Positions 33,425 to 44,440 of a stretch of DNA of 64,000 nucleotides are shown piece after piece. The position numbers were made by a program, and so were the translations under genes. The DNA comes from Acheta domesticus. Lineage: Eukaryota; Arthropoda; Insecta; Orthoptera; Gryllidae. The notes beneath the pieces are model-generated. The model saw only the letters and a program-made list of their open reading frames with translations, made no database searches and had not been told where the DNA came from. The stretch spans positions 155,704,750 through 155,768,749 of the forward strand of contig JAHLJT010009436.1 of NCBI GenBank assembly GCA_031308135.1, written 5' to 3'. The number at the start of each line of letters is the position of its first letter. The first letter of the stretch is position 1.

Positions 33425-34860
33425 TATACGTAGTATAGGGAAAGTTATGTAATGCTGCGCGAAAAAATGGCCAATTTTCGGCGGAAAAAAAATTAATTGC
33501 CGGGCCGTGAAAACGAATAAGTGGATAAAACCAGTTGCTAAATTAAGAAAAAAAAATCCCCTAACACGTGGTGTGGTCAAAATCCATGATTTGTTGCTTC
33601 TTTATACTTAAAAATCGATTGACGGCATTCCGTCCGTCTGTCCGTCTGTGGTCAACGCTAGCGCCTAAACCGTTCGGTCGATTTTCTTCAAAATTGATAT
33701 TCCTAAGTCGATCTGATTCTAGTCGAAGCTTTGTGATTTTGAAAAAGATTCTGTAAAATTTGGGGGTACTTTATATGAAGCCCCCCGGGGATTTTCAACA
33801 TTTTCTCAAAAACGGCTCCAAATTTTTTCTTTAAATTTCTTGTATGAATAGAGGAAAATACACTTTTTAACATGGCATAGGTCCGATATTCACGTACAGC
33901 TCTGAATTTTCGAAAATTGTGAAAGTTCGAATTTTTTTCGGCGTCTTTCTCCAACTACAAAATTGAAGATAGAGATTTTTTCTTCAATTAAAATTTGTTC
34001 TGCATATTGAGTTCTTTAATAAAGGTCATGTTAATGTTTTTCACAATTTTGGTAGTTTTCGTGCAATATTGCGTGCAATATGTGCAGTTTTAAAAAATTA
34101 CAATAACAAGATTTTCTCAAAAACGGTTCCAAATTTTTTCTTTAAACTTTTGGTAGGGATAGTGGAAAATGTACTCTATCAATGACATAAAAGCCATATT
34201 GGTCTATCGGTTGGTTTTTTCAAAAATTACAAAAATGTAAATTTTTTTACTTGTCTCTCACGTCGTTAATATTTACATTATCGGCGATTTTTTTACATTA
34301 TTATATTTACGAGTATATATGCTTTAAATAATGTTAAGTAAAGTTTCTCGAAAACACTACCGTTTTCTGTGAAAAGTAGCTCAAATTTCGGCATTTTCAG
34401 AAATGCTCAAACGTCATTTTCTCGTATATGGCTGCAATTTTTTCTTGAAACTTTTGTAACGGATAGTGCTAATTACACTCATTAGTATAGCGTGAAGTTT
34501 ATTTTGAGTTTTTTTTGTTTTTTTTCAAAAATTATATAAATGTAAATTTTTTGAAAGATCTCTCACATCTTTAATATGCACATTATCCGCAATTTGTAAA
34601 GATGATTATATTTGTGAGTGTAAGTGCTTCAAATAACTTCAAATAAAGTATTTTGAAAACTCAAAAATTTTCTGTGAAAATGAGCTTCAAATTTCGCATT
34701 TTTAGTAGTGCTAAAACGCCATTTTCTCTTAAACGGCACATAATTTTTAAAAGAAAATTGCCATTTACGGCTAGGTTTTTGTGTTCTTTAATATTCTAAA
34801 ATTAATGTTTCTGTTCTACCAATAGGAAACCGAAAAATTAAGAAAATGACAAAAAAAATG
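33425..34860 (+). repeat. Dispersed repeat X, copy 3 (longest)
   Basis: This is the most complete copy. The head at 33425-33800 aligns with 24235 and 31095 and contains CCGTCCGTCTGTCCGTCTG (33631-33649), GCTAGCGCCTAAACCG, AAAATTGATATTCC and GGGGGTACTTTATATGAAGC. From 33801 it runs into a tandem array of four degenerate ~305-bp units that the other copies lack or retain only as one unit. There is no coding frame of substance. It could be the end of a larger, unseen transposon family. Confidence 0.65.
33801..34800 (+). repeat. Tandem array of ~305-bp degenerate units
   Basis: The landmark TTTTCTCAAAAACGGCTCCA occurs at 33801 and recurs in degenerate form at 34112, 34417 and 34722, spaced 311, 305 and 305 bp. 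Other landmarks keep phase: CTCTCACRTCNTTAATAT before an ACATTATC segment, GCTTNAAATAA, TTTTCTGTGAAAA, AAATTTCGGCATTTT and GTGCTNAAACGYCATTTTCTC. Units are diverged by many substitutions, so this is an old array and not a young satellite. Confidence 0.75.
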
Positions 34861-35660
34861 TACTTTTGGCGATGATAGATGGTAGCTGGCAAGAAAGAGT
34901 ATGTGGCACTTCCGAATATTGACAAATAAATAAATAAAATAAATACGGTCATGCTTAATTTTTTCAAAATACGAGTAGTTTTTCTTTAATTTTGTGACAA
35001 ACGTAATAGGCCGCTGTAAATTTACTGCGCTTTGGACAGCTGGATGCGTCGTAAATTAGAATGTGCAATTTTGTATATTATTTCTTTCTTCGTTTCTTAC
35101 ATTCGAACTTTGTTATAGACTTACACATTAATATTTTAGAAATTGTTTATTTTGAAATATTTGAAATAAGTAAAAAGAATTAATAGCTCTCAGAGTAGCG
35201 ACAATGCAGGGTCTGCAACAATGGAATTCACTTTGCGCTCGCGAATATCTGTGAATTAGTGTCATTGTTGTGACCTAATGGAGCTGTATGAAAAGGAGTT
35301 ATAATTGTCTAATTTATGTTGATATTTGCAGGCAAATATTTAGTTTTGCACCAAATGCTGTACCATTTGTAGTGAGTAGAGAATTTGTTGCATGGTTTTA
35401 AAATACTCTTCCCTAATCATGGCCCAATGGAAGGCATTTCTATATTTCCAGGGTATCAGACTTCTTTTTCCAATACAGGGTTACAAAACTTTTGCATTCT
35501 ATTTTTGTGAAGTTGTAGAATTCACATAGTTCTGACAACACTGCAATGGAAATATTGAGTTCCAAGCGAAGATGTTAGTAGCACATAAAGTGCAATATTA
35601 CAGTACTACTTAGCTGTTTCCTCTAATAGGGGAAAGTAAGTGCTGTTGTAGCACCACTAG
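34861..35660. other. AT-rich spacer
   Basis: Unassigned AT-rich DNA. A short (AAAT)n patch lies near 34923-34945 and could be the tail of the preceding repeat. No gene seen. Confidence 0.35.
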
Positions 35661-35666
35661 TTGTTG

Positions 35667-35715
<49 letters not shown>

Positions 35716-35716
35716 C
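35661..35716. repeat. (TTG)n(TTA)n microsatellite
   Basis: Three TTG units are followed by about fifteen TTA units. The antisense Asn run in the overlapping frame is an artefact. A G10 homopolymer occurs nearby at 35815-35824. Confidence 0.95.
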
Positions 35717-35884
35717 ATTGCAACCCCAATAAACATCATAATCAAGACCGTCGTGATTGCCCAGAACGATTACCGCGCACGAATACCACTGCTGTTGCGC
35801 CCTAAGCGTGATGTGGGGGGGGGGATCATATTGTCCGCTTGGACAGGAGGGCATTGCGCGGCCGGCGCTCACTCTCCCGGTCCG

Positions 35885-36035
35885 TCACTCTCCCCGACCT
35901 CAACCCGTTCTCAACCCAACCTCACCCCTCTCACTCCGACCTCACCCTGCTCACCCCGATCTCATTCCGACCTCATCCTGATGTCACCCCGTTCACGCAG
36001 ACCTCACCCCGACCTCACCCGACCCATTACGGAAG
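35885..36035. repeat. Degenerate CTCACCCCGA repeats
   Basis: Imperfect tandem copies of CCGACCTCACCC-like units (about 9-15 bp, irregular spacing) on the plus strand. Frames across it are Pro/Ser/Thr/His-rich artefacts. Confidence 0.6.
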
Positions 36036-37105
36036 AGGACCGAGACGCGGAAACAACTCAACTTATTAGGCTATACGTCCGCACGCGCGAAAGATGATCA
36101 AACGCCTAATTTACTCTGTGATTCAAGATCTACAGAAGGGTTTTTCGATTAACAAAGTCCATTACTTTTTTGAGGATTGTGTACCCAATAACCCATGTCC
36201 AAAAATTCCCAAATGGTTTACAGAAAATAAACTTCTTTCCTTTAAATAATAGAATAACTCACAAATAGAATAATGCAGTTATTTAAATCTTTTGATGTAC
36301 TCTTGTTTTGGCATAAGAGGAAGTGAATTTGTTGTATGAGCAATTTTTAGCAATACTTATAGAGTATCTGCATATAAAATTGTGAGGTAATAAACCCGTT
36401 TCACGTTTGGAGAACTGTGAGATCTATAGCACGTAAGTACGGGATTATTTCTTATGATAAAACTCAAGAAATATATATCTAAGTAGTAAACTAAAATAAA
36501 ATATAACAAGGGAGCCAACAATACAATCTGATAAAACAACAAATCTAATTTTCTCCTGCTTGGCTACTTATCCAGCGAAGTGCCCCGTAATCCTACCCAA
36601 GAAGCCCCTGAGGTCAAGACGTATCGATGCGATCTTCATCTGAACTGCCTTTGGTCCTGCAACCGCGTCTTCCAGGATTCGGCAGTCAAATCTCTTCTTT
36701 CCTAAAGTTGCCGACGTTCCTCTTTCATCGGATTACCTGTTATCCTCAGGTTCCAGCCTTGAGTGTAGTAAAAGTTTTATCCGTGACAACTTCCTGAGTT
36801 GTTCTGTGTAGGAAGTTCTGATTCCTGGAAACAGCTTGTTTCCCTTTCTTGAAAACAGTTCGGAGAGAAATGTTTGTCTTCAAAACTCTTTTTTTGTGCT
36901 TAAAGAATTTAATCATTACCAAGGACGGTGATTGGTGTACACTGTAAATCGAAATATTTAGACTCCATTCGTCATTTTAAATACTAAATTTGCTGATATA
37001 ATTTATGTTTCTGTCACTCTAAATTCATATTAAAGCACGATTACATAGAAAGTTTGGAGAAGGCTTTAAGTAACTTAAGTAACAAACCATGGAACACCGA
37101 TCTCC
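36036..37105. other. Spacer, no gene recognised
   Basis: AT-rich except for 36545-36770, a mixed-composition segment (AGCGAAGTGCCCCGTAATCC, TTGCCGACGTTCCTC) that looks less random than its surroundings and might be a fragment of an unrecognised retroposon. No coding similarity is evident to me. Confidence 0.3.
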
Positions 37106-37106
37106 G

Positions 37107-37290
37107 GTGGCCGAGATAGCTAAGGTAGTAGTGTGGTAGCGTCTCGGACCGAAGGATCGCGGGTTCGAGTACCGCCTCGGGCATGGTTGTATTTGTCCTT
37201 TCATCCCCTATCATCACCGTAACATGCCTTTTTTACAATTACCATGACGTTAAACCCAATAGTGGTTGCTAATGACCTAGATGTTGATGT
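37107..37290 (+). mobile_element. tRNA-derived SINE
   Basis: The A box lies in GGTGGCCGAGATAGCTAAGG (37106-37125) and the B box GGGTTCGAGTACC at 37160-37172 (one change from the consensus). The motif CTCGGACCGAAGGATCGCGG before the B box and CTCGGGCATGGTTG after it match the minus-strand SINE at 28.6 kb. The body ends near GACGTTAAACCCAATAG at 37229-37265. No cloverleaf or acceptor stem is present, so this is a SINE rather than a tRNA gene. Confidence 0.75.
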
Positions 37291-37443
37291 GACCTTAAAT
37301 AACAAAAACAAACATGTAACGAATATAAGGTGTGTAAATAAGTTTTTTCGGTTCTTCAAAAACTGTTCATTAATAGCAAACATTGTATAGTATGTTAAAA
37401 AACAATTAAATGTATTGCTAAAATAATTTTAATTTATCGAAAA

Positions 37444-37478
37444 ACTAACGGTGTTTCTAATTTGTTTCAGGTAAGAAC
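37444..37478 (+). promoter_or_regulatory. Candidate recursive (ratchet) splice site
   Basis: A branch-point-like ACTAAC (37444-37449) is followed 22 nt later by a pyrimidine-rich TTTGTTTCAG ending at 37470 and immediately by GTAAGA (37471-37476). An acceptor fused directly to a strong donor is the layout of zero-nucleotide recursive splice sites known from very long insect introns. If real, it would place the window in a plus-strand intron. The site could also be coincidental. Confidence 0.25.
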
Positions 37479-37479
37479 G

Positions 37480-38380
37480 AGTTGTCAAGTGCAACTAGTG
37501 AAGGATAGAGTCGGAAACCATCAAAAGGTAGAAAAGGATTGCTTTAACCAAACATGGTTTGGTTTATGAAGTGCTTATCCTTTATTCCATACAATGTCTA
37601 ATATCAAACATAAAAATATGCTTTTAGCTCTACAATTCAGTGTCAATGTAACCATGTCGAGGAAGAAAAGCATCCGGGATGTGAATTGTATGATGAATAG
37701 AATGTTTCAAAGATTTTCCGATCATGAAGAAAAATATTTCTTTGAAATATATGGCAAGAATATTGTAGCCCATATCGTCATGAAAACCGTCTGCCAACCT
37801 TGCCAATGATCGTTAGTTAAACCTGCAAAGGTTACAATTCATATGCTATTTATATCATAATTTGAAACGGTGGAATTTTTCGGAGGGCCCCGTCCACTTT
37901 GAAGCAAGACAACGAACCTCCCTCAATGTAGGATCGTTGCAACAAATGTGAGAAATGTTTGCAACCGGCACTAGTCAGATTTTCAAATATCGCTTGAGGA
38001 CAGACGTGGCCCTGGAAATCTGGCAATATTTGGCTCCTTTCTTGCAACAGCGACTGCGGTCAAGGATCGAGTCTCTAGATACAGAGTGTATCGCATCCTG
38101 AACGGCAGCCGTCATTTAATATCCTCACTTGATAGCCCCGCAGGCAGCATATGGAAGTGGAAGAAAAATTATAACAATAAAATGCATTATAGTACAGAGT
38201 TTCCACTATATTCATTTTTGTTTTGGGTTGATGAGAGGTATACAAACGACACAAAACCGCACAATTTTAACTCTTCTGACAATGGATATAAAAACGCGAA
38301 ATCAGTGGTCAAAAGGTATGCACTACTGTCTGTACCTAGAGGCTCCTGCCAGAGAAACCTGTAGCCGTCTATTTTCACCA
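37480..38380. other. Spacer with short unassigned frames
   Basis: A 71-codon plus frame (37594-37809) and a 65-codon minus frame (37850-38047) look less biased than those in GC blocks but match no family I know. No promoter or splice context supports them. Confidence 0.3.
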
Positions 38381-38384
38381 ACAG

Positions 38385-38795
38385 AGCGAACGGCCGGCCG
38401 GGATGACACAGGGCGTCCGCGCGTGAATGCATGCGAGTGTGGCGGTGGGCGGGGCGGGGTGCCTGCGGCGGCGCTGGCTGTCGAGGCCGCATCGCGTTGC
38501 GGCGGGCGGCGGCGGGCAGTGAGCGATGGCGCTCGCAACCACGCCACGCTAGGCCGCGCCACCGCCTCCCGCCATTTCGCAGGCGGACGCGGCGACTGCC
38601 ACGCTCCGCCGCGATCTATTGGCGTAGGTCCCGCGCGCGCCGCGCGCCATGCAAGGAATGGGGGATGTAGGGCGCGCCGCCACGCGCCGTCGCGCCGCGC
38701 GCGCCACTGAGAAATGGTCGCGTCCGCGGCGCGCTCGGGCTGACGTGCGATTTCGCATGTTTCGAACCCCAAGGGCTTTCCGGCGTCCGTCACGG
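38385..38795. other. CpG-rich block
   Basis: A dense CpG block (GCGCGCCGCGCG and similar) with sharp borders. Frames on both strands are Arg/Ala/Gly/Pro-rich. It merges at its right edge into a tandem duplication. No gene or domain is recognised. Confidence 0.5.
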
Positions 38796-38799
38796 GGAA

Positions 38800-39112
38800 G
38801 CGTCGTGTTTTCAATGATTGAGACAGAAACACCAACACATTTGTGTCAAGTGTAGGACTTTTTTCAGAATCGTACTCGCCAGAAACTTGCATTTCTTCAT
38901 GTGTTAAGCTTTTGCTGAATTTCCCAGTAATTTGGTATTCATAAATAACGGGCGAATGTCATGTTTTCAATGATTCAGATAGAACAATCAACACATTTGT
39001 TTCAAGTGTAAGATTTTTTTTTCTTCAGAATCGAACTTGCCAGAAACTTAAATTTCTTCATGTGTTGAAGCTTTTGCTGAATTTCCCATTAATTTGATAA
39101 TTTGATTAACTA
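38800..39112 (+). repeat. Tandem duplication, two ~156-bp units
   Basis: TGTTTTCAATGATT at 38806 recurs at 38962. CAACACATTTGTNTCAAGTG, CAGAATCG, GCCAGAAACTT, ATTTCTTCATGTGTT and GCTTTTGCTGAATTTCCC follow in the same order in both units. The units are roughly 90% alike by eye with small indels. There is no coding frame. The first unit abuts the CpG block. Confidence 0.85.
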
Positions 39113-40375
39113 ATTAGCCTTTCGTGTTTCTTCTGTAGGTAACTGTTTCTATCAAGTAATTTTTACATAAGTATGAAAATGATATTACTGCATTCTATAT
39201 TAAAGGGGGTGTTCCCTTATTATTAAGTTGTTTACTTCTATATTATAATTTTGAACGCGAAAAAGGATACCAAAAGATTGCTGTGATTCATCTCATTCCT
39301 GTCACTCTGATGAGATCAAGATCTCTCGGGCAATATACAGCTATAGATCTCACTTGATGGTGCGACAGGAAATGAATGCAAGTCTCCCAACGCGTGCGCG
39401 CTCTGCGTGGGCTGGGTTGAGAAATGTTCGGGGTGACGCGCGATTCGTTACCGGGAATTCGCGTACATTTTGCGAGTTACAACACCAAGTTATGGCAATA
39501 AATTGCATCGAGTATGTCTCGATGGAAAAAAATTCTCTCGGACCCCCAAATTTCGCCATCGGTTGGAGTGAAATCGAAAACTGAATTTATGGCAATCCAT
39601 AAATAATTGGCTGTTTATTTTTAACCTTTAACACGTTACGTTATTATGTACTGCCAGATTATCACGCACGTGGTCTACCTCGAAGTGCTCTGTGAAAGTG
39701 TGAATAATGTTGTGATAGACAGGTGCAAATTACACAGCGACTTAACAAAGCAGTGAAGTGCACTTCAGGAAAGCTGAGGAAATAAAGGAAGAGGGTGTAT
39801 GAGGGTGGGTTTGAGTTTTCAATGAGATGTAGTTAATAGTGTGTATGTGAATCTGTATCTGCTGTATCTGTAAAGATAGCTTAATTAATGATTGATGATG
39901 ATGGTGATGATGTTGATGTCCACGAATGGTAGAGTGAACATTTCAATTTTTCGATTATTATTGAAATTTCAAATCTAGAAAAATTAAAAAAATATTGAAA
40001 AGGAAAATACTGTAAATAAAATTAAATTGCTCATTTTACTAAATGCGTGATTGTCAAGAAATGAAAGGGGCCATAACTGAAATGTTATGTTAGTACGAGA
40101 AACAAAATAACAATAAACATAGTGGATATGTTGTATGGGATTAATATCAAAATATTCTAGTTATTTATATAAATACATTTTTCTTGTCTTGAAAATAAAA
40201 ACATTTAGAACAAATACCAATAACTAATATCGTTACGTGAGGTGGTGATTTGTGAAATTGACTAGAATTGTGTGTTTTCATTTTGTGTTTGATATTTGGA
40301 GATCATCTGCGAGCATTCTTCACCTCGTCCCTGATACATTACTGCAATTCTCATTCCCACACAAAAGAAGACTGC
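39113..40375. other. AT-rich spacer
   Basis: AT-rich sequence, with a GATGATG/TGATGATG patch at 39893-39917. At 39131-39142, TTCTGTAGGTAACT is a weaker acceptor-donor juxtaposition preceded by ACTAATTAG. No gene recognised. Confidence 0.35.
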
Positions 40376-40379
40376 TTCG

Positions 40380-41235
40380 CATCTGCGCCTCGCGTGAGTG
40401 TAGCGGCGGCTCCGATCAACGGCGCGGTGAGCCGAGGCGGGCGGGGCGGGAGGCGTCACTTGGGCGGGGCGGGACGAGGTCTGCAGAGTGGTGAGAGAAG
40501 GTGGAGTTGAGGAGCAGGCAGCGTAAGCGTGATGGAGCGGTGATGAATTGACGAAAATGGGAGGGGTCAGAGGAGAGGTCCGGACGAAGGGTTGGGAGGG
40601 ATCCGGGATGGGCGTGTGTGGGTGGAGGACTGTGGATGGGAGGCGTCACGAAGAGGGAGAGGTGGCGCGAGGGCGAAGTGTAGTTGGGGCGCGGTGCGCG
40701 AGGCGGGGCAGGACCACATTGGGATGAGGTGGGGTGGTTTAGGGGGTGAAGGCTGGGCGAGTGTGATTAAGCGGAGAGAGCCGGGGGAGGCAGAGGAGAG
40801 GCCCTGCGAAAGGCTGGGAAAGGTGGGTGGATAGGCTTGCACGGGCGAGATGGGTAGGGCATGTGCTGGGCGGAGACGATTATTGGGGAGGGGCGTGGCG
40901 GTGGGCGGGCGCGGCGGGGAGGGCCGGAGATTCGTTGGGGCTGGCCAGGGTTGAGCGAGTAGGCAAGGTTTGCGCGCGGCGGGAGGGAGGTGGGACGGGC
41001 CGAGGGAGGGCTGTGAATGGCACCCTCCTGGGAGGGCTTTGAGCGGAAGAGTGGCTTGCCCCGTCGTCGCTCGCCCCAGCCCGAGGGCCGGAGATCGATG
41101 CTCGGTGCTGCATCCGCCATCGCCTCCGCCGTTGCAGAAGAATTCTGGGGGAAATCTCTGGCGAAGGAGCAGGCCTCTGGAGAAGAGATTTCTGAAGATG
41201 CGGTGGGGGCTTCATTGGGAATATCCGTTTACGTT
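40380..41235. other. GC-rich block, G-rich on the plus strand
   Basis: An island with a strongly G-rich plus strand (GGGCGGGGCGGGAGG-type at 40438-40475; GGTGGGCGGGCGCGGCGGGG near 40899-40918) and therefore quadruplex-prone. It starts at a mixed-composition segment and ends near 41235. Frames on both strands are low-complexity. No gene call. Confidence 0.45.
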
Positions 41236-44225
41236 GAGTATTCATTCATGTCGCCATTTTTATTTTATTTTATTAAGCTTGCAGAATATCGTAGTAGTGT
41301 TATTTAAAGTTTCTGTAATTCTTCGTCTGTAGTTTTTTAATAAATTTCCGGAGATGCTTCACACTTTCCTCTTTATATTGGCTTATATTTTCAGCTGACC
41401 AATTAGTTGTAAACGCCACGATGCTTCGTCTGAGTTTCAGCGAAAGCGTATCAGAAATCTAACACATTTCTTGCAATTCGTAACTGCGATAAATGTTTAT
41501 ATAATCACCTTTCAAAACAACACCTGCCACACATTTTAATGTTTTGCATAAAATGATTTAATGAACCTGTGATTTCAGAATCACTAAAAACTGATTTAAT
41601 TCAACGCAATATAGTTCACAAAAACATTAGTACAGTGAATAAAATGATTATTTTTGTGGACTTCTGTTATTTTGTGTGCCTGAGGATGCGTGTGGCGTCA
41701 TCACCCGACCTACTTATGCTTAAAAAAGGTGCGGTCTCGCATCACCGGAGATTTTCTGTTCTTGTTTCTGGCCGACATTTTGACAGAGTCGTACAGCGAG
41801 GCGGGACTGAACCTGCAAAGCCCGAGGTGTAGTGATATGTTCATATTACGCAAATCTACTCGCCCAGTTCATATGGACATCAGGAATTTTTAAAAAAAAT
41901 AATGCCATTGAAGGAATAGAAATTCCACCATTGCCATTGATCGTATATACTAGGAAATATCATTTAATGGGAAACTTGGGACTTTTTCGGAAATCAAGAA
42001 AGTAGTAATTGATGATTCAATGAGAAGGAATTTGAGAGTTATGAAGGACTGAAGAGATCAATATTGAAGAGGAATATGACTGTAATGTCAAGGAGTATTT
42101 TTTAACATGAATGAACTACTAATAAATTAAAATGATTAATTGTGATTTTAATAGTTCAATATTTATTGAACACTTTAATGTAACGTTTGTTTAATATTAT
42201 TTGTATGCTACATAAATAGTACGGACATCCGGTTGCAGCATGATCCTTTCCCTCGACATAAACGTCCCTGCAATGAAGTATGTATATGGTAGTCACTTAA
42301 GGGAGAAACATCAATATGCAGAGGAGAGCTGGTAACAAACAGTATAAAACCTGCTCCAGTCGTACAAAAGTACCATATAAACACAGCCCCTCTATCACAG
42401 GAGATAAATAATGAAAATGGCTGGTATATTCATTTATGAATTTGTTTTGTTTTTGTAATAATAGATTGATAATCATTTCATTTCTGTTCATACGTTTGAA
42501 CATTTTTATATTTCAAAATATTTACGATGTTGATACTATCAAGTAAGTTCAGTTTTTTGCATTATTCCTTCTAATTACATTTTTATAATTCATTGTTTCT
42601 GGCTTCCTTTGTATTGTGAGTAGAGTGCAAAACTAATAAGTAGGGCTTGCAACACTGTTATAGATTGTGTGGAATTGTAAAATAATGAAGTTTTGGAATA
42701 TATGTTTGAAAACACCAGACATACAATGACTAGGAAATACCCAAACCTGTGCTTTTTATTTGTGAGACTTTTCATTGCTAACAAGCAGGTTTTACAAAAG
42801 GCAGAAACGGCCATTCTCATAACATGTCGAAGCATGTGAAAAATTGTTTCTTGACAGGAATATTTCTTCACACTGCTTATTGGCTGGTGCTGTAACGCCC
42901 ATATTCCGAAACTGTTAATAACGAGCACTGTGCAAGAACTGGCATTCAATTTTCGCTTTCATTTGTTTTAGCTTTTGTTGTAATTGGAATCAAAGATATG
43001 TGAGAGGGGCCGGTAAGTTATATGAAGAGAAATTCAATTTCATTGATGAATTTCAGGTTGCAAACAGTAATTCTGCCAACTGAACAAATTTTTTTTTAAG
43101 TAAACGTTTTTTAAAATATTTTTATCGCAATTTGTTAATTTGTATGGAATATTACATTTTATAATAATCCTTTCAACTTTTTTTAAATTCTTCAATAATG
43201 TTCAATATTGAGATGAAAATATCAGAACTAATATTAAAACATTTTGTTTCAAGAATTTAACCACTCTGTTTTCATCTTTCGGCTTCATTGGCAGATTGCC
43301 ATGAAATATTGTCATCTAGGAATTCAGCTAAATAATTCCAGCTTTTCTACGCAGAAATATGCACACCCATTTATTATAACTCCTCTTGTTTCACACAAAG
43401 GGACTTAATTAATGTATCTGCACGCCTTGTATGTGCTAGCAGCAAAGCTTCTGGATTCAAGTGTGTATAAAATTCTATAATGTGCAATGTAAAATTTGTT
43501 TCAGGTATCTATGTTGATGTTATGTTTTTGTAATCATATTCACCATTCTTTTATACAAAGGGAGAATACATCGAAAATAATATAGCATGACATCACATAC
43601 GAAAAGCAACGACCTTTTTAATCCTTTCTTCCAGACGTAGTTGTAAAATCCCAAATTTAACCTTTTAAATATTTTAATCTGTCACCATTACCAGTCTCTT
43701 CCAAAATATAAAGCAACAAGCAACATTTGAAATGCCCTCCCTAAGTCCATGAATGAATAAATTCTCTTGACAATCTCCAGGTTGAACAGGTAGCTTCGAT
43801 CTTAATTTTATGCGTGGATGTTTGAAGTAATGCAATGTCTTCAGAGAATCATTCGGTTGCCTGGTTTGAGTGACACCTAAGGGTTCTTGCCTTCGAAATC
43901 ATTGTAAAGAGATCTTCATAACTTTCAAAATATTCTGGTGTCATGGAACGCTTGAAACATTATGAACTGGAATTACAAAATCTTTTACTTTACAATTGTA
44001 GAGTGCAAAGAGTTGTATTGTTTTTCTCTTTTCGGTTCATTGTATGTATATATAACACAATTATATATGCAATGCAGATGTTGGAAAATTAATAGATAAT
44101 TTCCCTTTAGTGGCAAATATTTGAAGATATTGAAATGAGACAATTGCAAAAGTCATTTTTGACGGCTTTGTCAGGAAATAGCCTTCAAATTTTGACTGTT
44201 AAAACTTATGCCTGAATCATTCTCT
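41236..44225. other. Long AT-rich spacer
   Basis: About 3 kb of AT-rich DNA. Frames such as 41569-41832 (plus) and 42590-42949 (minus, 119 codons) have no recognisable motifs. I see no transposon termini, pol III boxes or microsatellites here. Confidence 0.4.
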
Positions 44226-44229
44226 CAGT

Positions 44230-44440
44230 AGCGCGCACATGCGGATTGTGTCCGGCCTCAGTTGTCGGTGTACAAAGGCGCCGTATAATGAATCTGCTCC
44301 GGAGCCGCTGCCAGCTGAAAAGCCATTTTCCCACTGCTCTCATCATCCATTAGGGTCATCTTTTCGGGTTGCGACCGGTCCCTTGGGAGTTAAAAATTAA
44401 TTTATTCGTTAATTAAATATCTCCTGGCCATCCGATCATT
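44230..44440. promoter_or_regulatory. Candidate conserved non-coding element
   Basis: A balanced-composition island lies in AT-rich DNA, without repeats or open frames. Motifs include TGTACAAAGGCGCCGTATAA, CTCATCATCCATTAGGGTC and TTAAAAATTAATTTATTCGTTAATTAAATATC with several homeodomain-like cores. The non-coding, non-repetitive character and site clustering suggest an enhancer, but conservation cannot be judged from one sequence. Confidence 0.25.

Noticed and set aside
35657..35872. Poly-Asn protein frame on the minus strand
   Set aside because: The Asn run is a translated (TTA)n microsatellite; the rest has no motif.
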